A DNA stretch of 64,000 nucleotides from Polaromonas sp. 39-63-25 (GTDB lineage Bacteria; Pseudomonadota; Gammaproteobacteria; Burkholderiales; Burkholderiaceae_C), in contig NZ_NCJH01000002.1 in NCBI RefSeq assembly GCF_002278925.1, forward strand, positions 1-64,000, given 5' to 3'. The notes beneath the pieces were generated by a model. It was not told the origin of the DNA. It ran no database searches and saw nothing but the letters and a program-made list of their open reading frames with translations. The translations under genes were made by a program, and so were the position numbers. Of the stretch, positions 1 to 10,074 are shown piece after piece (position 1 is the first letter of the stretch; each line of letters starts with the position of its first letter).

Positions 1-215
1 TCGACAAAAGCGGGGTCTCGCTCGAACTCGCCTTCGGCTCAGACAATCGCGAGCCCTGATCCGCTTTTGCCTGCGCTCCTCGGCCCAGCCCGACGGGTGG
101 GGCAAGAAAACGGGAGCGAATGCAGATACGGGGAGCCATGACGCGCGCAGCGCGTCATGGCGGACTCAAGCGGCCGTCATGTTTGCACGCGAGTGCAGCA
201 CACCTTGCCAAATGA
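1..215. repeat. Dispersed intergenic repeat, left copy (cut by window edge)
   Basis: This stretch reads almost the same as 62437-62640: both contain tcgacaaaagcgggg, the segment cagacaatcgc, and cctcggcccagcccgacggg, and both end near gtttgcacgcgag. A 10-bp perfect hairpin with a 5-base loop lies at 136-160; the right copy has the same hairpin with two compensated base-pair changes. The element is non-coding in my reading; short ORFs in it differ between copies. The rest of the stretch up to senA (216-383) holds no gene I can support, only a G-rich run near 225-275 and a GCTAT-type repeat at 366-383. Confidence 0.85.
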
Positions 216-383
216 AGTCCCCCTCCATCGCCCAGCGGGGCGAGGGCAGGGGTTAGGGGTGGGAGTGGGGAGTCGCTCCTACTGTCCAGAACAGACCTCA
301 GGCGCAGCGTGACGCCGGATTTAGCATGAAATACACCTCCAACCCTTACACAGAAAGCGTTACCAGCTATCAAACAGATAGCA

Positions 384-1682
384 CTACAGAGCGCAGGACC
401 GAAACCCGCAAAAGATGTCGTCCCGCTCGGGCCGGTAGAAGTTGCGGTACTTCGGAGACTTCATACGGGCGCGGGTCGCGAAAGAACCGCCGCGCAACAC
501 CTTGTGCGTGCCGAACCAGGGCTGCGAATAATCGGCATACGGGTGCGGCTCGAAACCCGGATAGGGCCGGAAGGTGCTGCCCGTCCACTCCCACACATCG
601 CCCCAGCGAAAACCTCGCCGCGCGGCCGTGTGCGCCGCCACCTCCCACTCGACCTCGGCCGGCAGGCGGCGCCCGGCCCAACGGCACCAGGCGTCGGCTT
701 CCCACCAGCTCATGTGCATGGCCGGCTGGTTGCCCAGCATGCGCATCGGCTTGCCAAAGCGGGTCTGCATCACCGCGCCGCTGGCCACACCGATCTGCTC
801 GACATAACGCGGGCCGCGCCGTCCTTCACTGCTCGCCGTGGCCTGCAGCCAGTCCCAGCCTTCGCTCTGCCAGAACTCGGGCTGGTCGTAGCCGCCGTCA
901 TCGACAAACTCCACAAACTGCGCCCAGCTCACCGGCTGGGCGTCGATCTCGAACTCGGGAACGTTGACCTCGTGCTGGGCCAGCTCGTTGTCGAACACGA
1001 ATCCCGGCGCTGCGGCGCTGCCGAGCATCCAGACGGTGGCCGGCACCAACAGCGGCTCGCGCAGGGCCATGGTGGGCGGCGTGAAGGCTTGCAGCAGCGC
1101 CTTGTCGAGGGTCAGGCCCAAAGTCTGCGCCGTGTAGCTCAGGGCTTCGGCATGCATGTCCTCGTGGAACAGGCAGAGGCGGAAAAAATAGAGCGCGTCG
1201 TCGTCCTCCCCGGTTTTTTCCAGCAGCTCCAGCGTGCTTTCGAGCGTGTCGAGCAAATAGGCACGGCAAGCCGCGACCGGAGGAAGATCCAGCGTCCAGC
1301 GCTGGTGATGCGGCACGTTGCCCGAGTCCCACCAGCGGTCGGCACCCGGTTCGATGGAGGCCAGCCGCGCATGCGCGGGCTCGCAGCGGGCTCCCCGGGC
1401 GCGCTGCATGTTGCGCCCGATCCACCACTCCTGGAACCAGCCAACATGCCCGAGCTCCCAGAGCGGCGGATTGAGGACCGTCAACTCAGGAACCACAAAG
1501 TTGACGGCCTCCAGCGCCTGCTGGTACTGGCCGAACAGGTGCAAGGTATGGTTGCGCGCATCCATCAGGGCCAGCGACAGCGCATCCCGTCCGGCGCTGC
1601 GTATCAGGGGCGAATCAATCAGGCCGGCCTCGTGGGCAGCAGAGGAATGGGGTGATGAAGGGGGTAGCGGATCTGAAGCCAA
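384..1682 (-). CDS. senA: Selenoneine synthase SenA-type (EgtB-like nonheme iron enzyme)
   Basis: SenA joins a selenosugar to hercynine with oxygen, forming the C-Se bond of the selenoneine precursor. The 432-residue reading has an N-terminal DinB-like helical domain with the iron ligands expected of EgtB enzymes: His79 (LGHVGWFQ) and the HX3HXE motif (HEDMHAE, His173, His177). A C-terminal formylglycine-enzyme-like domain follows, ending FCGFRSCAL. EgtB itself would look similar; the SenA call rests on senB and selD close by. The start is uncertain. TTG at 1682 has AGGA about 8 bases upstream and gives a family-typical length, while ATG at 1565 would trim the conserved RDALSLAL helix. Hercynine synthesis (EgtD) is not in the window. 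The stop codon lies at the edge of a GCTAT-type repeat. Confidence 0.85.
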   Translation of the reverse strand: MASDPLPPSSPHSSAAHEAGLIDSPLIRSAGRDALSLALMDARNHTLHLFGQYQQALEAVNFVVPELTVLNPPLWELGHVGWFQEWWIGRNMQRARGARCEPAHARLASIEPGADRWWDSGNVPHHQRWTLDLPPVAACRAYLLDTLESTLELLEKTGEDDDALYFFRLCLFHEDMHAEALSYTAQTLGLTLDKALLQAFTPPTMALREPLLVPATVWMLGSAAAPGFVFDNELAQHEVNVPEFEIDAQPVSWAQFVEFVDDGGYDQPEFWQSEGWDWLQATASSEGRRGPRYVEQIGVASGAVMQTRFGKPMRMLGNQPAMHMSWWEADAWCRWAGRRLPAEVEWEVAAHTAARRGFRWGDVWEWTGSTFRPYPGFEPHPYADYSQPWFGTHKVLRGGSFATRARMKSPKYRNFYRPERDDIFCGFRSCAL

Positions 1683-1743
1683 AACCGTCGTCCTGGTAAG
1701 CCGGCTGCAGCATGCCAACCCTGGCAAGTGGCGCACCGCGCAT
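1663..1743 (+). pseudogene. Remnant of a second senB 5' end
   Basis: Read in frame from 1663, this gives GSGSEAKTVVLVSRLQ-HANPGKW-RTA. The functional SenB start reads GSVSKTKTVVLVSPALADANNGNWHTA. I count 17 identical residues over about 27 aligned positions with one gap, and the DNA is also clearly alike (both begin gggtagcg and share aaaaccgt and atgccaac). No in-frame ATG is nearby and similarity stops after about 80 bases. It overlaps the 5' end of senA on the other strand. The likely origin is a duplication or rearrangement when the FimL-like gene came between senA and senB. Confidence 0.7.
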
Positions 1744-1997
1744 GGGGGAACCCAGAATAGCAGACGGGCGTCTGCCCGGGGCGGCGTCGATCTGCCCGTG
1801 TCGCCCGTAAAAAACCCCGACGGGAGAGGGGCCGGAGTCAACCAGTCAACCGGCTCATGCGACCGGTTGTCACTCCGCCCTCCCCCGACCATCGCCAGAT
1901 CGGCTCGGCCGGGATAGACTCCGCTAGTTTTTCCAGCTCGCTGGTCGCCTCTTTGGGTTTCGAGCGTGAGCACCCTTCATCAACCGGGCCGCCATTT

Positions 1998-3782
1998 ATG
2001 CCATCCACCGAGCTGAATGCCTCTTCCGAAGATCTCGACCTGAGCATCATGGACATGAGTCCCCTGGCCTGGGTGCTCGATGAACTTGGCAAATCACTGG
2101 ACAGTTCGAGCAAGGCGCTGAAACGTTTTGTGCGGGATGCCGAGGTGGCGCAGGGCGCCGAGCTTGCCGCGCTCGATGCGAGCCAGTTGCGCCTCGCCCG
2201 CCAGCAGCTGCACCAGGCGGTCGGTGCCCTGGAGATGGTCGGCATGAGTGCGCCGGCACTGGTGCTGCGCGCGATGGAGGCCGCGGTGCAGAAGTTTGTC
2301 CAGACGCCCGGTCAATGCACCCCGGAGGCCGCCAACAAGGTCGAACTGGCCGGTTTCGCCCTGACCGCTTACCTCGAAGATGTGCTTGCGGGCAAACCAG
2401 CCTCGGCCGTGTCGCTGTTTCCCCAGTACCGTGATGTCCAGGGCCTGGTCGGCGCGGACCGCATCCATCCGGCCGACCTCTGGGCATTCGAGTGGCGCTG
2501 GATTGAGCCGGAGCTGGCGTCCGGCGCCGATCCCCTGCCCTACGGCGACGCCAGCCGGGAGCTGCTGGACCGGTGGACCCTGAAACTCGTGCGGAACAGC
2601 CATCCCGAGGCGGCGCAACAGCTCTGCGACATGTGCCTGGGTTTCGCGCAGGCGGAAACAGACAGTGAACCCCGGGCCTTCTGGAAACTGGCTGCCGGCT
2701 TTTTTGAAGCCCTGGCCAAGGGCCTGCTGAAAGTCGATGTGTATGCCAAAAGAGCCATTTTGCGCATCCTGCTGCAGTATGCGGCCCTGGCAAAGGGCAA
2801 TGCCCATGCGTCGGACAGGCTCGCGCAGGATTTGCTGTTTCTCTGTACCCAGGCGGTGCCCAGAAGCGCCACGGATGCGCCGGTGCTGTCGGCGGTGCGT
2901 GCCAGTTATGGCCTGGACCGCTTCGAGCCCATCGACTACGAGGCCATCCAGTTCGGTCGCTTTGCCCCGGCGCTGATCGCGCAGGCCCGCAAGCGGATCA
3001 GTTCGGCCAAGGACATCTGGTCATGGGTGACCTCGGGCGACCTCACCCGGTTCAAGACCATGAACGACCAGTTCAGCCTGGTGACGGACTCGCTGGTCAA
3101 GCTGCACCCGCCCAGCGAGCCGCTGGCGCGCGTGCTGGCACGGGTGATCGACACGACGGCACGCTCAGGCCAGGTGCCCGGCCCCGAACTGGCGCTGGAA
3201 GTGGCGACGGCCGTGTTGTACCTCGAAGCCGCTTTTGACGACCTCGACCCCAGCGACCCCCAGCTCACGGCCCGCACGGCCCGGCTCGCCGAACGGCTGG
3301 ACGCGGCCCAGGCCGGCGGGCCGTCGCAGCCCCTGGAGCCCTGGATGGAAGAGCTTTACCGGCGTGTCAGCGACAAACAGACCATGGCCAGCCTGGTGGG
3401 AGAACTGCGGGTCACGCTAGGCGGTCTGGAAAAATCGCTGGACAACTTTTCCCGCGCACCCCAGGACAAGACGGTGTTGAGTGCGGTGCCCAGGGAACTG
3501 GCACAGATGCGCGGTGTGTTGTCCCTGCTGGGGCTGGACCAGGCCGCGCTGGCGGTGGTGCACATGCGCGAACTCGTCGACCACATGCTGCAGGCCGATA
3601 CTGACGAACAGCAGCTTCGCGCGGCCGGAACGTTTGACTGCCTCGGCAACAACCTCGGCGCCCTGAGCTTCCTGATCGACATGCTCAACTACCAGCCGGC
3701 CCTGGCCAAAAAAGTGTTTGTCTATGACGCGATCAAGGGCGAGCTCAAGGCCGACAGGGATGCCGAAGGCGGGCCGGCCTGA
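1998..3782 (+). CDS. FimL-like protein (stand-alone ChpA/PilL N-terminal region)
   Basis: The 594-residue protein resembles the first ~600 residues of the type IV pilus hybrid kinase ChpA/PilL of Burkholderiales (SPLAWVLDELGKSLDSSSKALKRFVRD; ALDASQLRLARQQLHQAVGALEMVG; LFPQYRDVQGLVGADRIHPADLWAFEWRW). It ends before any Hpt, CheA kinase or receiver domain. LHQAVGALEMVG looks like a degenerate Hpt helix without the phosphoryl-His signature HxxKG. P. aeruginosa FimL has this architecture and regulates twitching motility and cAMP. FimL-like scaffold is therefore the best guess; a truncated chpA duplicate is the alternative. ATG 1998 is chosen over the upstream start because conserved sequence begins soon after it. 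No pilus gene is nearby. Confidence 0.65.
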   Translation: MPSTELNASSEDLDLSIMDMSPLAWVLDELGKSLDSSSKALKRFVRDAEVAQGAELAALDASQLRLARQQLHQAVGALEMVGMSAPALVLRAMEAAVQKFVQTPGQCTPEAANKVELAGFALTAYLEDVLAGKPASAVSLFPQYRDVQGLVGADRIHPADLWAFEWRWIEPELASGADPLPYGDASRELLDRWTLKLVRNSHPEAAQQLCDMCLGFAQAETDSEPRAFWKLAAGFFEALAKGLLKVDVYAKRAILRILLQYAALAKGNAHASDRLAQDLLFLCTQAVPRSATDAPVLSAVRASYGLDRFEPIDYEAIQFGRFAPALIAQARKRISSAKDIWSWVTSGDLTRFKTMNDQFSLVTDSLVKLHPPSEPLARVLARVIDTTARSGQVPGPELALEVATAVLYLEAAFDDLDPSDPQLTARTARLAERLDAAQAGGPSQPLEPWMEELYRRVSDKQTMASLVGELRVTLGGLEKSLDNFSRAPQDKTVLSAVPRELAQMRGVLSLLGLDQAALAVVHMRELVDHMLQADTDEQQLRAAGTFDCLGNNLGALSFLIDMLNYQPALAKKVFVYDAIKGELKADRDAEGGPA

Positions 3783-3835
3783 GGCCTGTTAACCTTGTTG
3801 CGGGGAGCTCTCCGGCTCGCGAAACAAGGTGGTTC

Positions 3836-4864
3836 ATGGGTAGCGTGTCCAAAACAAAAACCGTGGTGCTGGTCAGTCCGGCCCTGGCCGATGCCAACAA
3901 TGGCAACTGGCACACAGCCAGGCGCTGGGCGCAATGCCTGGCCGGCCACTGTGCCACCACGCTGGGGGCGCAGTGGCCTGAATCTCCCCATCCGGCCACG
4001 TCCCCGGCCGATGCCCTGATCGCGCTGCATGCGCGCCGCTCGGCGCCCTCCATCGAAGCCTGGGCGCGGCAGTGCCCCGGCAAACCGCTGATCCTCGTTT
4101 TGACGGGCACCGACCTGTACCGCGACATCCTTGCGGACGCCAGTGCGCAGCAATCGCTGGCGCTGGCCACCCACCTGGTGGTGCTGCAGGAGGCCGGCCT
4201 GCAGGCGCTGCCCGCCACCCTGCGCCACAAGGCCCGCGTGATTTACCAGTCGGCCCGCGCCTTGAAGCCTGCCGTCAAACCCGTGCGGCACTTTCGCGCC
4301 CTGATGGTTGGCCACCTGCGGGAAGAAAAAGACCCGCTGACCTGGATGCGGGCGGCAGCACGGCTGGCCCCGGGAAGCTCACGCCCGCCGGTGCGCCTGC
4401 TGTTCGACCACATCGGGGACGCACTCACACCGGATCTCGCGCTGGCCGTGCGGACAGCGCAGGCCAGCGTCCCCGGCTACCGCTGGCTGGGCGGCCTGCC
4501 CCAGGCCCAGACCCGCCAGCACATCAAGCGCGCCCATGTGCTGGTCAACAGCTCACGCATGGAAGGCGGCGCCCAGGTCATTTTGCAGGCCGTCCAGTCC
4601 GGCACACCGGTGCTGGCCTCGCGGATCAGCGGCAACATCGGCATGCTGGGCGCCGCTTATGCGGGTTACTTTCCCGTGGGTGACGACGCTGCGCTGGCGG
4701 CGCTCCTGCTGCGCTGCGCCACCGATGCAGGTTTTCTGGCCCTGCTCGAAAAACAATGCAGCGAGCGGGCCCACCTGTTCGACCCCGATGCGGAAAAGCG
4801 CCTTGTCTTAAACTTGGTGCTCAGCGCACTGTCTGCCGCACCGCCCAGGAAACCCTCCCCATGA
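3836..4864 (+). CDS. senB: Selenosugar synthase SenB (GT-B glycosyltransferase)
   Basis: SenB forms the first C-Se bond by joining selenophosphate to a UDP-sugar, giving the selenosugar used by SenA. The 342-residue protein starts KTVVLVSPALADANNGNWHTARRWAQCLAG, a start I associate with SenB, and carries LVLTGTDLYRDI near residue 85. The GT-B C-terminal half has HLREEKDPLTWMRAA, then HVLVNSSRMEGGAQVILQA, then GTPVLASRISGNIGMLG. A Shine-Dalgarno-like aaggtgg lies 5 bases before the ATG. The gene overlaps selD by 4 bases (ATGA), so the two are probably translationally coupled. Confidence 0.85.
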   Translation: MGSVSKTKTVVLVSPALADANNGNWHTARRWAQCLAGHCATTLGAQWPESPHPATSPADALIALHARRSAPSIEAWARQCPGKPLILVLTGTDLYRDILADASAQQSLALATHLVVLQEAGLQALPATLRHKARVIYQSARALKPAVKPVRHFRALMVGHLREEKDPLTWMRAAARLAPGSSRPPVRLLFDHIGDALTPDLALAVRTAQASVPGYRWLGGLPQAQTRQHIKRAHVLVNSSRMEGGAQVILQAVQSGTPVLASRISGNIGMLGAAYAGYFPVGDDAALAALLLRCATDAGFLALLEKQCSERAHLFDPDAEKRLVLNLVLSALSAAPPRKPSP

Positions 4865-5934
4865 ACGCACCCGTCCCACTCACACCTGTCGCCCCTCCCC
4901 GCCTGACCAGCCTGTCCCATGGCGGCGGCTGCGGCTGCAAGATCGCCCCGGGCGTGCTCAGTGAAATCCTCAAGAACTCCAGCAACATGCCCGGCCTCAA
5001 CATCCCGCCGCAACTGCTGGTCGGCATCGAAACCGCGGACGATGCCGCGGTCTACCAGCTCAACGACGAGCAGGCGCTGATTGCCACCACCGACTTCTTC
5101 ATGCCCATCGTGGACGATCCCTACGACTTCGGCCGCATCGCCGCGACCAACGCGATCAGCGACGTCTACGCCATGGGCGGCACACCCATCATGGCACTGG
5201 GACTGGTGGGCATGCCGATCAACGTACTGCCGCTGGAAACCATAGGCGCCATCCTGCGCGGCGGCCAGGATGTCTGCCGCGACGCCGGCATTCCGATTGC
5301 CGGCGGCCACACGATTGATTCGGTCGAGCCGATTTACGGCCTGGTGGTGATGGGCCTGGTCCATCCCTCGCGGGTCAAGAAAAATTCGGGCGCCCGCGCC
5401 GGCGATGTGCTGATCCTGGGCAAGCCGCTGGGCGTCGGCATCCTGTCGGCGGCGCTCAAGAAAGAAGCGCTCGACGCCCAGGGGTATGCCCGCATGATTG
5501 CCGTCACCACCCAGCTCAACAAACCAGGCATCGCCCTGGCAGCAATGGAGGGTGTCCATGCCCTGACCGACATCACCGGATTCGGACTGCTTGGCCATGG
5601 GCTGGAGCTGGCGCGCGGCGCGAACCTGAAGATGGAGTTGCAGATGGACAGCATTCCGCTGCTGCCAGACGTGCTGGATCTGGCAGGACGCGGCATGGTC
5701 ACGGGTGCCTCCGGCCGCAACTGGGCCGCTTATGGCCATGAAGTGCAACTGCCGGCGAACCTGGGTGCGGCGCAGCAGGCCCTGCTGTCCGACCCGCAAA
5801 CCAGCGGCGGGCTGCTGGTGTCCTGCGCACCGGAGATCGCCAACGAGGTTCTGGCCTGCTTCCACGGCCAGGGGTTTTCGGACGCCCGCGTCATAGGCCG
5901 CATGCTGGAGGGCAGCGGCGTACAGGTCGTCTGA
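4861..5934 (+). CDS. selD: Selenide, water dikinase (selenophosphate synthetase; SenC role)
   Basis: The enzyme makes selenophosphate from selenide and ATP. The 357-residue protein has the glycine-rich catalytic segment SHGGGCGCK (Cys24, Cys26, Lys27), matching SelD Cys17/Lys20 of E. coli. AIR-synthase-fold motifs follow: TTDFFMPIVDDPYDFGRIAATNAISDVYAMGG, GGHTIDSVEPIYGLV, LTDITGFGLLGHG and LLSDPQTSGGLL. Coupling to senB by ATGA points to selenoneine synthesis. No selA, selB, selC tRNA or selU is in the window, so any extra role in selenocysteine or selenouridine cannot be judged. Cysteine, not selenocysteine, is encoded at the active site. Confidence 0.95.
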   Translation: MNAPVPLTPVAPPRLTSLSHGGGCGCKIAPGVLSEILKNSSNMPGLNIPPQLLVGIETADDAAVYQLNDEQALIATTDFFMPIVDDPYDFGRIAATNAISDVYAMGGTPIMALGLVGMPINVLPLETIGAILRGGQDVCRDAGIPIAGGHTIDSVEPIYGLVVMGLVHPSRVKKNSGARAGDVLILGKPLGVGILSAALKKEALDAQGYARMIAVTTQLNKPGIALAAMEGVHALTDITGFGLLGHGLELARGANLKMELQMDSIPLLPDVLDLAGRGMVTGASGRNWAAYGHEVQLPANLGAAQQALLSDPQTSGGLLVSCAPEIANEVLACFHGQGFSDARVIGRMLEGSGVQVV

Positions 5935-6148
5935 ACCCGGCCTGCCCGCCGCACGACGCACCTTTTTGGGGTCGAATCCGCCGCGCCAAACGCCCTTCGC
6001 TACGGGATAACACCGTCACGAAGCTGTCAGCTTGGCTTCTATAGTCCTCTATAGAATCCCATCCGCGCCAACCAGTATCCGGCACGCCCTCCACCAGAAG
6101 GCCTGCCGGATGATTTTTATGCGTGGGTTCTTTTTTCCTGGAGACAAA

Positions 6149-6748
6149 ATGCGCGCCTTACTGAAGTTTTCCAATGCCGTGGACTGGGTCAATGCCCAGA
6201 TCGGCAAATACGTGATCTGGCTGATCCTTGCCTCCACTGTCATCAGCGCGGTCAATGCCGTGATCCGCAAGGCCTTCAACATGAGTTCGAACGCCTACCT
6301 CGAAGTGCAGTGGTACCTGTTTGCCGCCGCCTTCCTGCTCGCCGCGGGCTACACCCTGCTCCACGGCGAACACGTCAAGATCGACGTGGTCTCCAGCAAG
6401 CTGTCCAAACGCGGGCAGATCTGGATCGACATCATCGGTTTTTCTGTTTTCCTGACGCCTGTGTGCCTGACCATCCTGTACTACGGCATTCCGTTTTTCC
6501 TGCAGGGCTACCGCTCCGGGGAAGTCTCGGCCAATGCTGGCGGGCTGATCCGCTGGCCGGTGTACGCCATGATTCCGCTGGGTTTTGGCCTGCTGCTGCT
6601 GCAGGGCTGGTCCGAGCTGATCAAGCGCATTGCTTTCCTGAAGGGCCTGATCGAAGACCCGACCGCCAAGAAGGTCGAGAAGACCGCCGAAGAAGAGCTG
6701 GCCGAGGCGATACGCCGCCTCGCCGAATCCAAAACCAGCGCCGGCTGA
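6149..6748 (+). CDS. TRAP transporter small permease subunit (DctQ family)
   Basis: The 199-residue inner-membrane protein has four hydrophobic segments (about residues 20-40, 50-70, 93-115 and 135-158) typical of DctQ. The segment GYTLLHGEHVKIDVVSSKLSKRGQ is the usual DctQ signature. The C-terminus is charged and helical (KKVEKTAEEELAEAIRRLAES). ATG 6149 follows ggagac by 4 bases and is preferred to upstream in-frame starts. The large subunit starts 14 bases downstream. The 214-bp gap after selD holds no gene; a near-palindrome ctatagtcctctatag lies at 6040-6055 and may be part of the promoter. Confidence 0.92.
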   Translation: MRALLKFSNAVDWVNAQIGKYVIWLILASTVISAVNAVIRKAFNMSSNAYLEVQWYLFAAAFLLAAGYTLLHGEHVKIDVVSSKLSKRGQIWIDIIGFSVFLTPVCLTILYYGIPFFLQGYRSGEVSANAGGLIRWPVYAMIPLGFGLLLLQGWSELIKRIAFLKGLIEDPTAKKVEKTAEEELAEAIRRLAESKTSAG

Positions 6749-6762
6749 TCGGGAACATCATC

Positions 6763-8523
<1,761 letters not shown>

Positions 8524-8567
8524 GCCGCAGGGCCAGGCGCGCCCCCTTGACGGGCGCGCCACACACC

Positions 8568-8595
8568 AAGCCCCGGCATGCCGGGGCTTTTTTTT
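8568..8595 (+). terminator. Intrinsic terminator after the TRAP permease genes
   Basis: A perfect palindrome aagccccggcatgccggggctt is followed by a run of T. It lies 45 bases after the DctM stop codon. Confidence 0.9.
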
Positions 8596-8761
8596 GGCAT
8601 GCCACCCGCAGGCGGCCGTGATGACCGCAGACGCTTGCAGGACAATCTGACCTGCTTCGCCCAGCCCCGGCGTCCAGCCTGAGGCCATCACGCGCCGAGA
8701 GGGTGGCGGACCTCGGGCCCAGTGCCGAACGCCGGCACACAAGCTGGACAACTCAGGCCGC

Positions 8762-8789
8762 AAAAAAAAGCCCCGCAGAGCGGGGCTTT
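8762..8789 (-). terminator. Intrinsic terminator of the first TakP-like gene
   Basis: The stem aaagccccg/cggggcttt has a short loop; the A-run at 8762-8769 reads as a T-run on the minus strand. It lies just beyond the stop codon of the gene at 8811. Together with the terminator at 8568-8595 it separates two converging transcripts. Confidence 0.85.
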
Positions 8790-8810
8790 GGACAGCAAAC
8801 CTGGAAGCGA

Positions 8811-9893
8811 TTACAGCTTCTGGGATTGCATGAAATTGTCGAAGCGTGCTTCGGTGAAGCGGAACCAGAGGTTCTGGTCGCGGCGGAAGTTGGCGTAGTC
8901 GTCGTACACTTTTTTCCAGGCCGGGTTCCGTGCACTGATTTCGGAATACAAGGCCATGGACTCCTTGAAGGCCAGGTCCAGCACGTCCTTGGGGAAAGGC
9001 AGGACCTTGGTCTTGCTGCCCACCAGTTGCTTGAGCGCGGTCGGGTTCTTGGCATCGTACTTGGCTTGCATCTCGACGTGAGCGTAAGAAGCAGCTGCCT
9101 CGACAATCGCCTTGTTCTCCGCAGACAGGCCGTCGTAAGCCTTGTTGTTGACAAACACGTCGAGCTGCGGACCACCCTCCCACCAGCCGGGGTAGTAATA
9201 GAACGGAGCGACCTTGTTGAAGCCCAGCTTCTGGTCGTCGTAAGGACCGACCCACTCGGCTGCATCAATCGTGCCTTTTTCCAGCGCCTGGTAAATCTCG
9301 CCGCCGGGGATGTTCTGCGGCACGGAGCCCATGCGTTCGAGCACCTTGCCGCCGAAGCCGCCGATGCGCATCTTCAGGCCCTTCATGTCCTTGACCGACT
9401 TGATCTCCTTGCGGTACCAGCCGCCCATCTGGCAACCCGTGTTGCCAGCCGGGAAATTCACGATGTTGTACTTGGCATAGAACTCACGCATCAGCTTCAT
9501 GCCGTTGCCCTCGTACATCCAGGCGGTCATCTGGCGGCTGTTCAGGCCGAAGGGGATGGCACAACCGAGGGCAAAGGTCTCGTCCTTGCCGAAGAAGTAG
9601 TAGGGCGCCGTGTGGCAGCACTCCACGGTGCCATTCTGCACACCATCGACCACGCCGAATGCAGGCATCAACTCGCCGGCGGCATGGGTCGAAATGGTGA
9701 ATTTGCCGCCGCTCATTTCGCCGACTTTTTTGGCAAAGGTCTCTGCGCCGCCAAAAATGGTGTCCAGCGATTTGGGGAAGCTCGATGCCAGGCGCCAGCG
9801 GATGGCTGCACCCTGGGCCTGGACGGCTGGCGCAACGCCAGCAGCCAGGACACCGGCAATACCGGCATTTTTGATAAGAGAACGACGATCCAT
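8811..9893 (-). CDS. TRAP substrate-binding protein, TakP-like (2-oxoacid type), copy 1
   Basis: This is the periplasmic receptor of a TRAP transporter. The 360-residue protein has a Tat-type signal (MDRRSLIKNAGIAGVLAAGVAPAVQAQ). The body follows Rhodobacter sphaeroides TakP closely: WRLASSFPKSLDTIFGGAE, NTGCQMGGWYRKEI (Gln155), LKMRIGGFGGKV (Arg176) and AAEWVGPYDDQKLGF (Glu213, Trp214). These are the expected ligand and sodium-site residues, so pyruvate-like 2-oxoacids are the probable ligands. ATG 9893 has gaggag 7 bases upstream; an earlier TTG at 9899 is less likely. It is a close paralog of the gene at 10075-11154. Confidence 0.92.
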   Translation of the reverse strand: MDRRSLIKNAGIAGVLAAGVAPAVQAQGAAIRWRLASSFPKSLDTIFGGAETFAKKVGEMSGGKFTISTHAAGELMPAFGVVDGVQNGTVECCHTAPYYFFGKDETFALGCAIPFGLNSRQMTAWMYEGNGMKLMREFYAKYNIVNFPAGNTGCQMGGWYRKEIKSVKDMKGLKMRIGGFGGKVLERMGSVPQNIPGGEIYQALEKGTIDAAEWVGPYDDQKLGFNKVAPFYYYPGWWEGGPQLDVFVNNKAYDGLSAENKAIVEAAASYAHVEMQAKYDAKNPTALKQLVGSKTKVLPFPKDVLDLAFKESMALYSEISARNPAWKKVYDDYANFRRDQNLWFRFTEARFDNFMQSQKL

Positions 9894-9971
9894 GAGCAAA
9901 CTCCTCAGTTATAGATAGATTAAAAGGATTACTGACACCCCGCGAGTCTAGGAGGAGGTCAATCTATAACT

Positions 9972-9988
9972 ATTGGGAGTTACCCCCT
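9972..9988. promoter_or_regulatory. Operator-like motif upstream of TakP-like copy 1
   Basis: The sequence attgggagttacccc lies about 80 bases upstream of the start at 9893. A similar motif (ccattgggggttatccc) precedes TakP copy 2, and a GC-rich relative (ccagggggtattccccc) precedes the dienelactone hydrolase gene. A shared activator or repressor is inferred; its identity is unknown. Confidence 0.4.
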
Positions 9989-10016
9989 CAGGGCTTCACC
10001 TGATGGAGAAACGCAA

Positions 10017-10055
10017 CAGGGCGCCCCCTCCCCTCGCAAGGGGAGTGGCGCCCTG
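10017..10055 (-). terminator. Stem-loop after TakP-like copy 2, probable terminator
   Basis: The arms cagggcgcc and ggcgccctg enclose an inner stem ctcccct/aggggag. It lies 20 bases beyond the stop codon of the gene at 10075. The T-run on the minus strand is weak, so termination or mRNA end protection are both possible. Confidence 0.55.
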
Positions 10056-10074
10056 TCTGGCCGGCCGTGGCGGC

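Noticed and set aside
504-1655. 383-codon open frame opposite senA
   Set aside because: It is the antisense of a conserved enzyme; only the short senB-like stretch at 1663-1743, in another frame, has real similarity.
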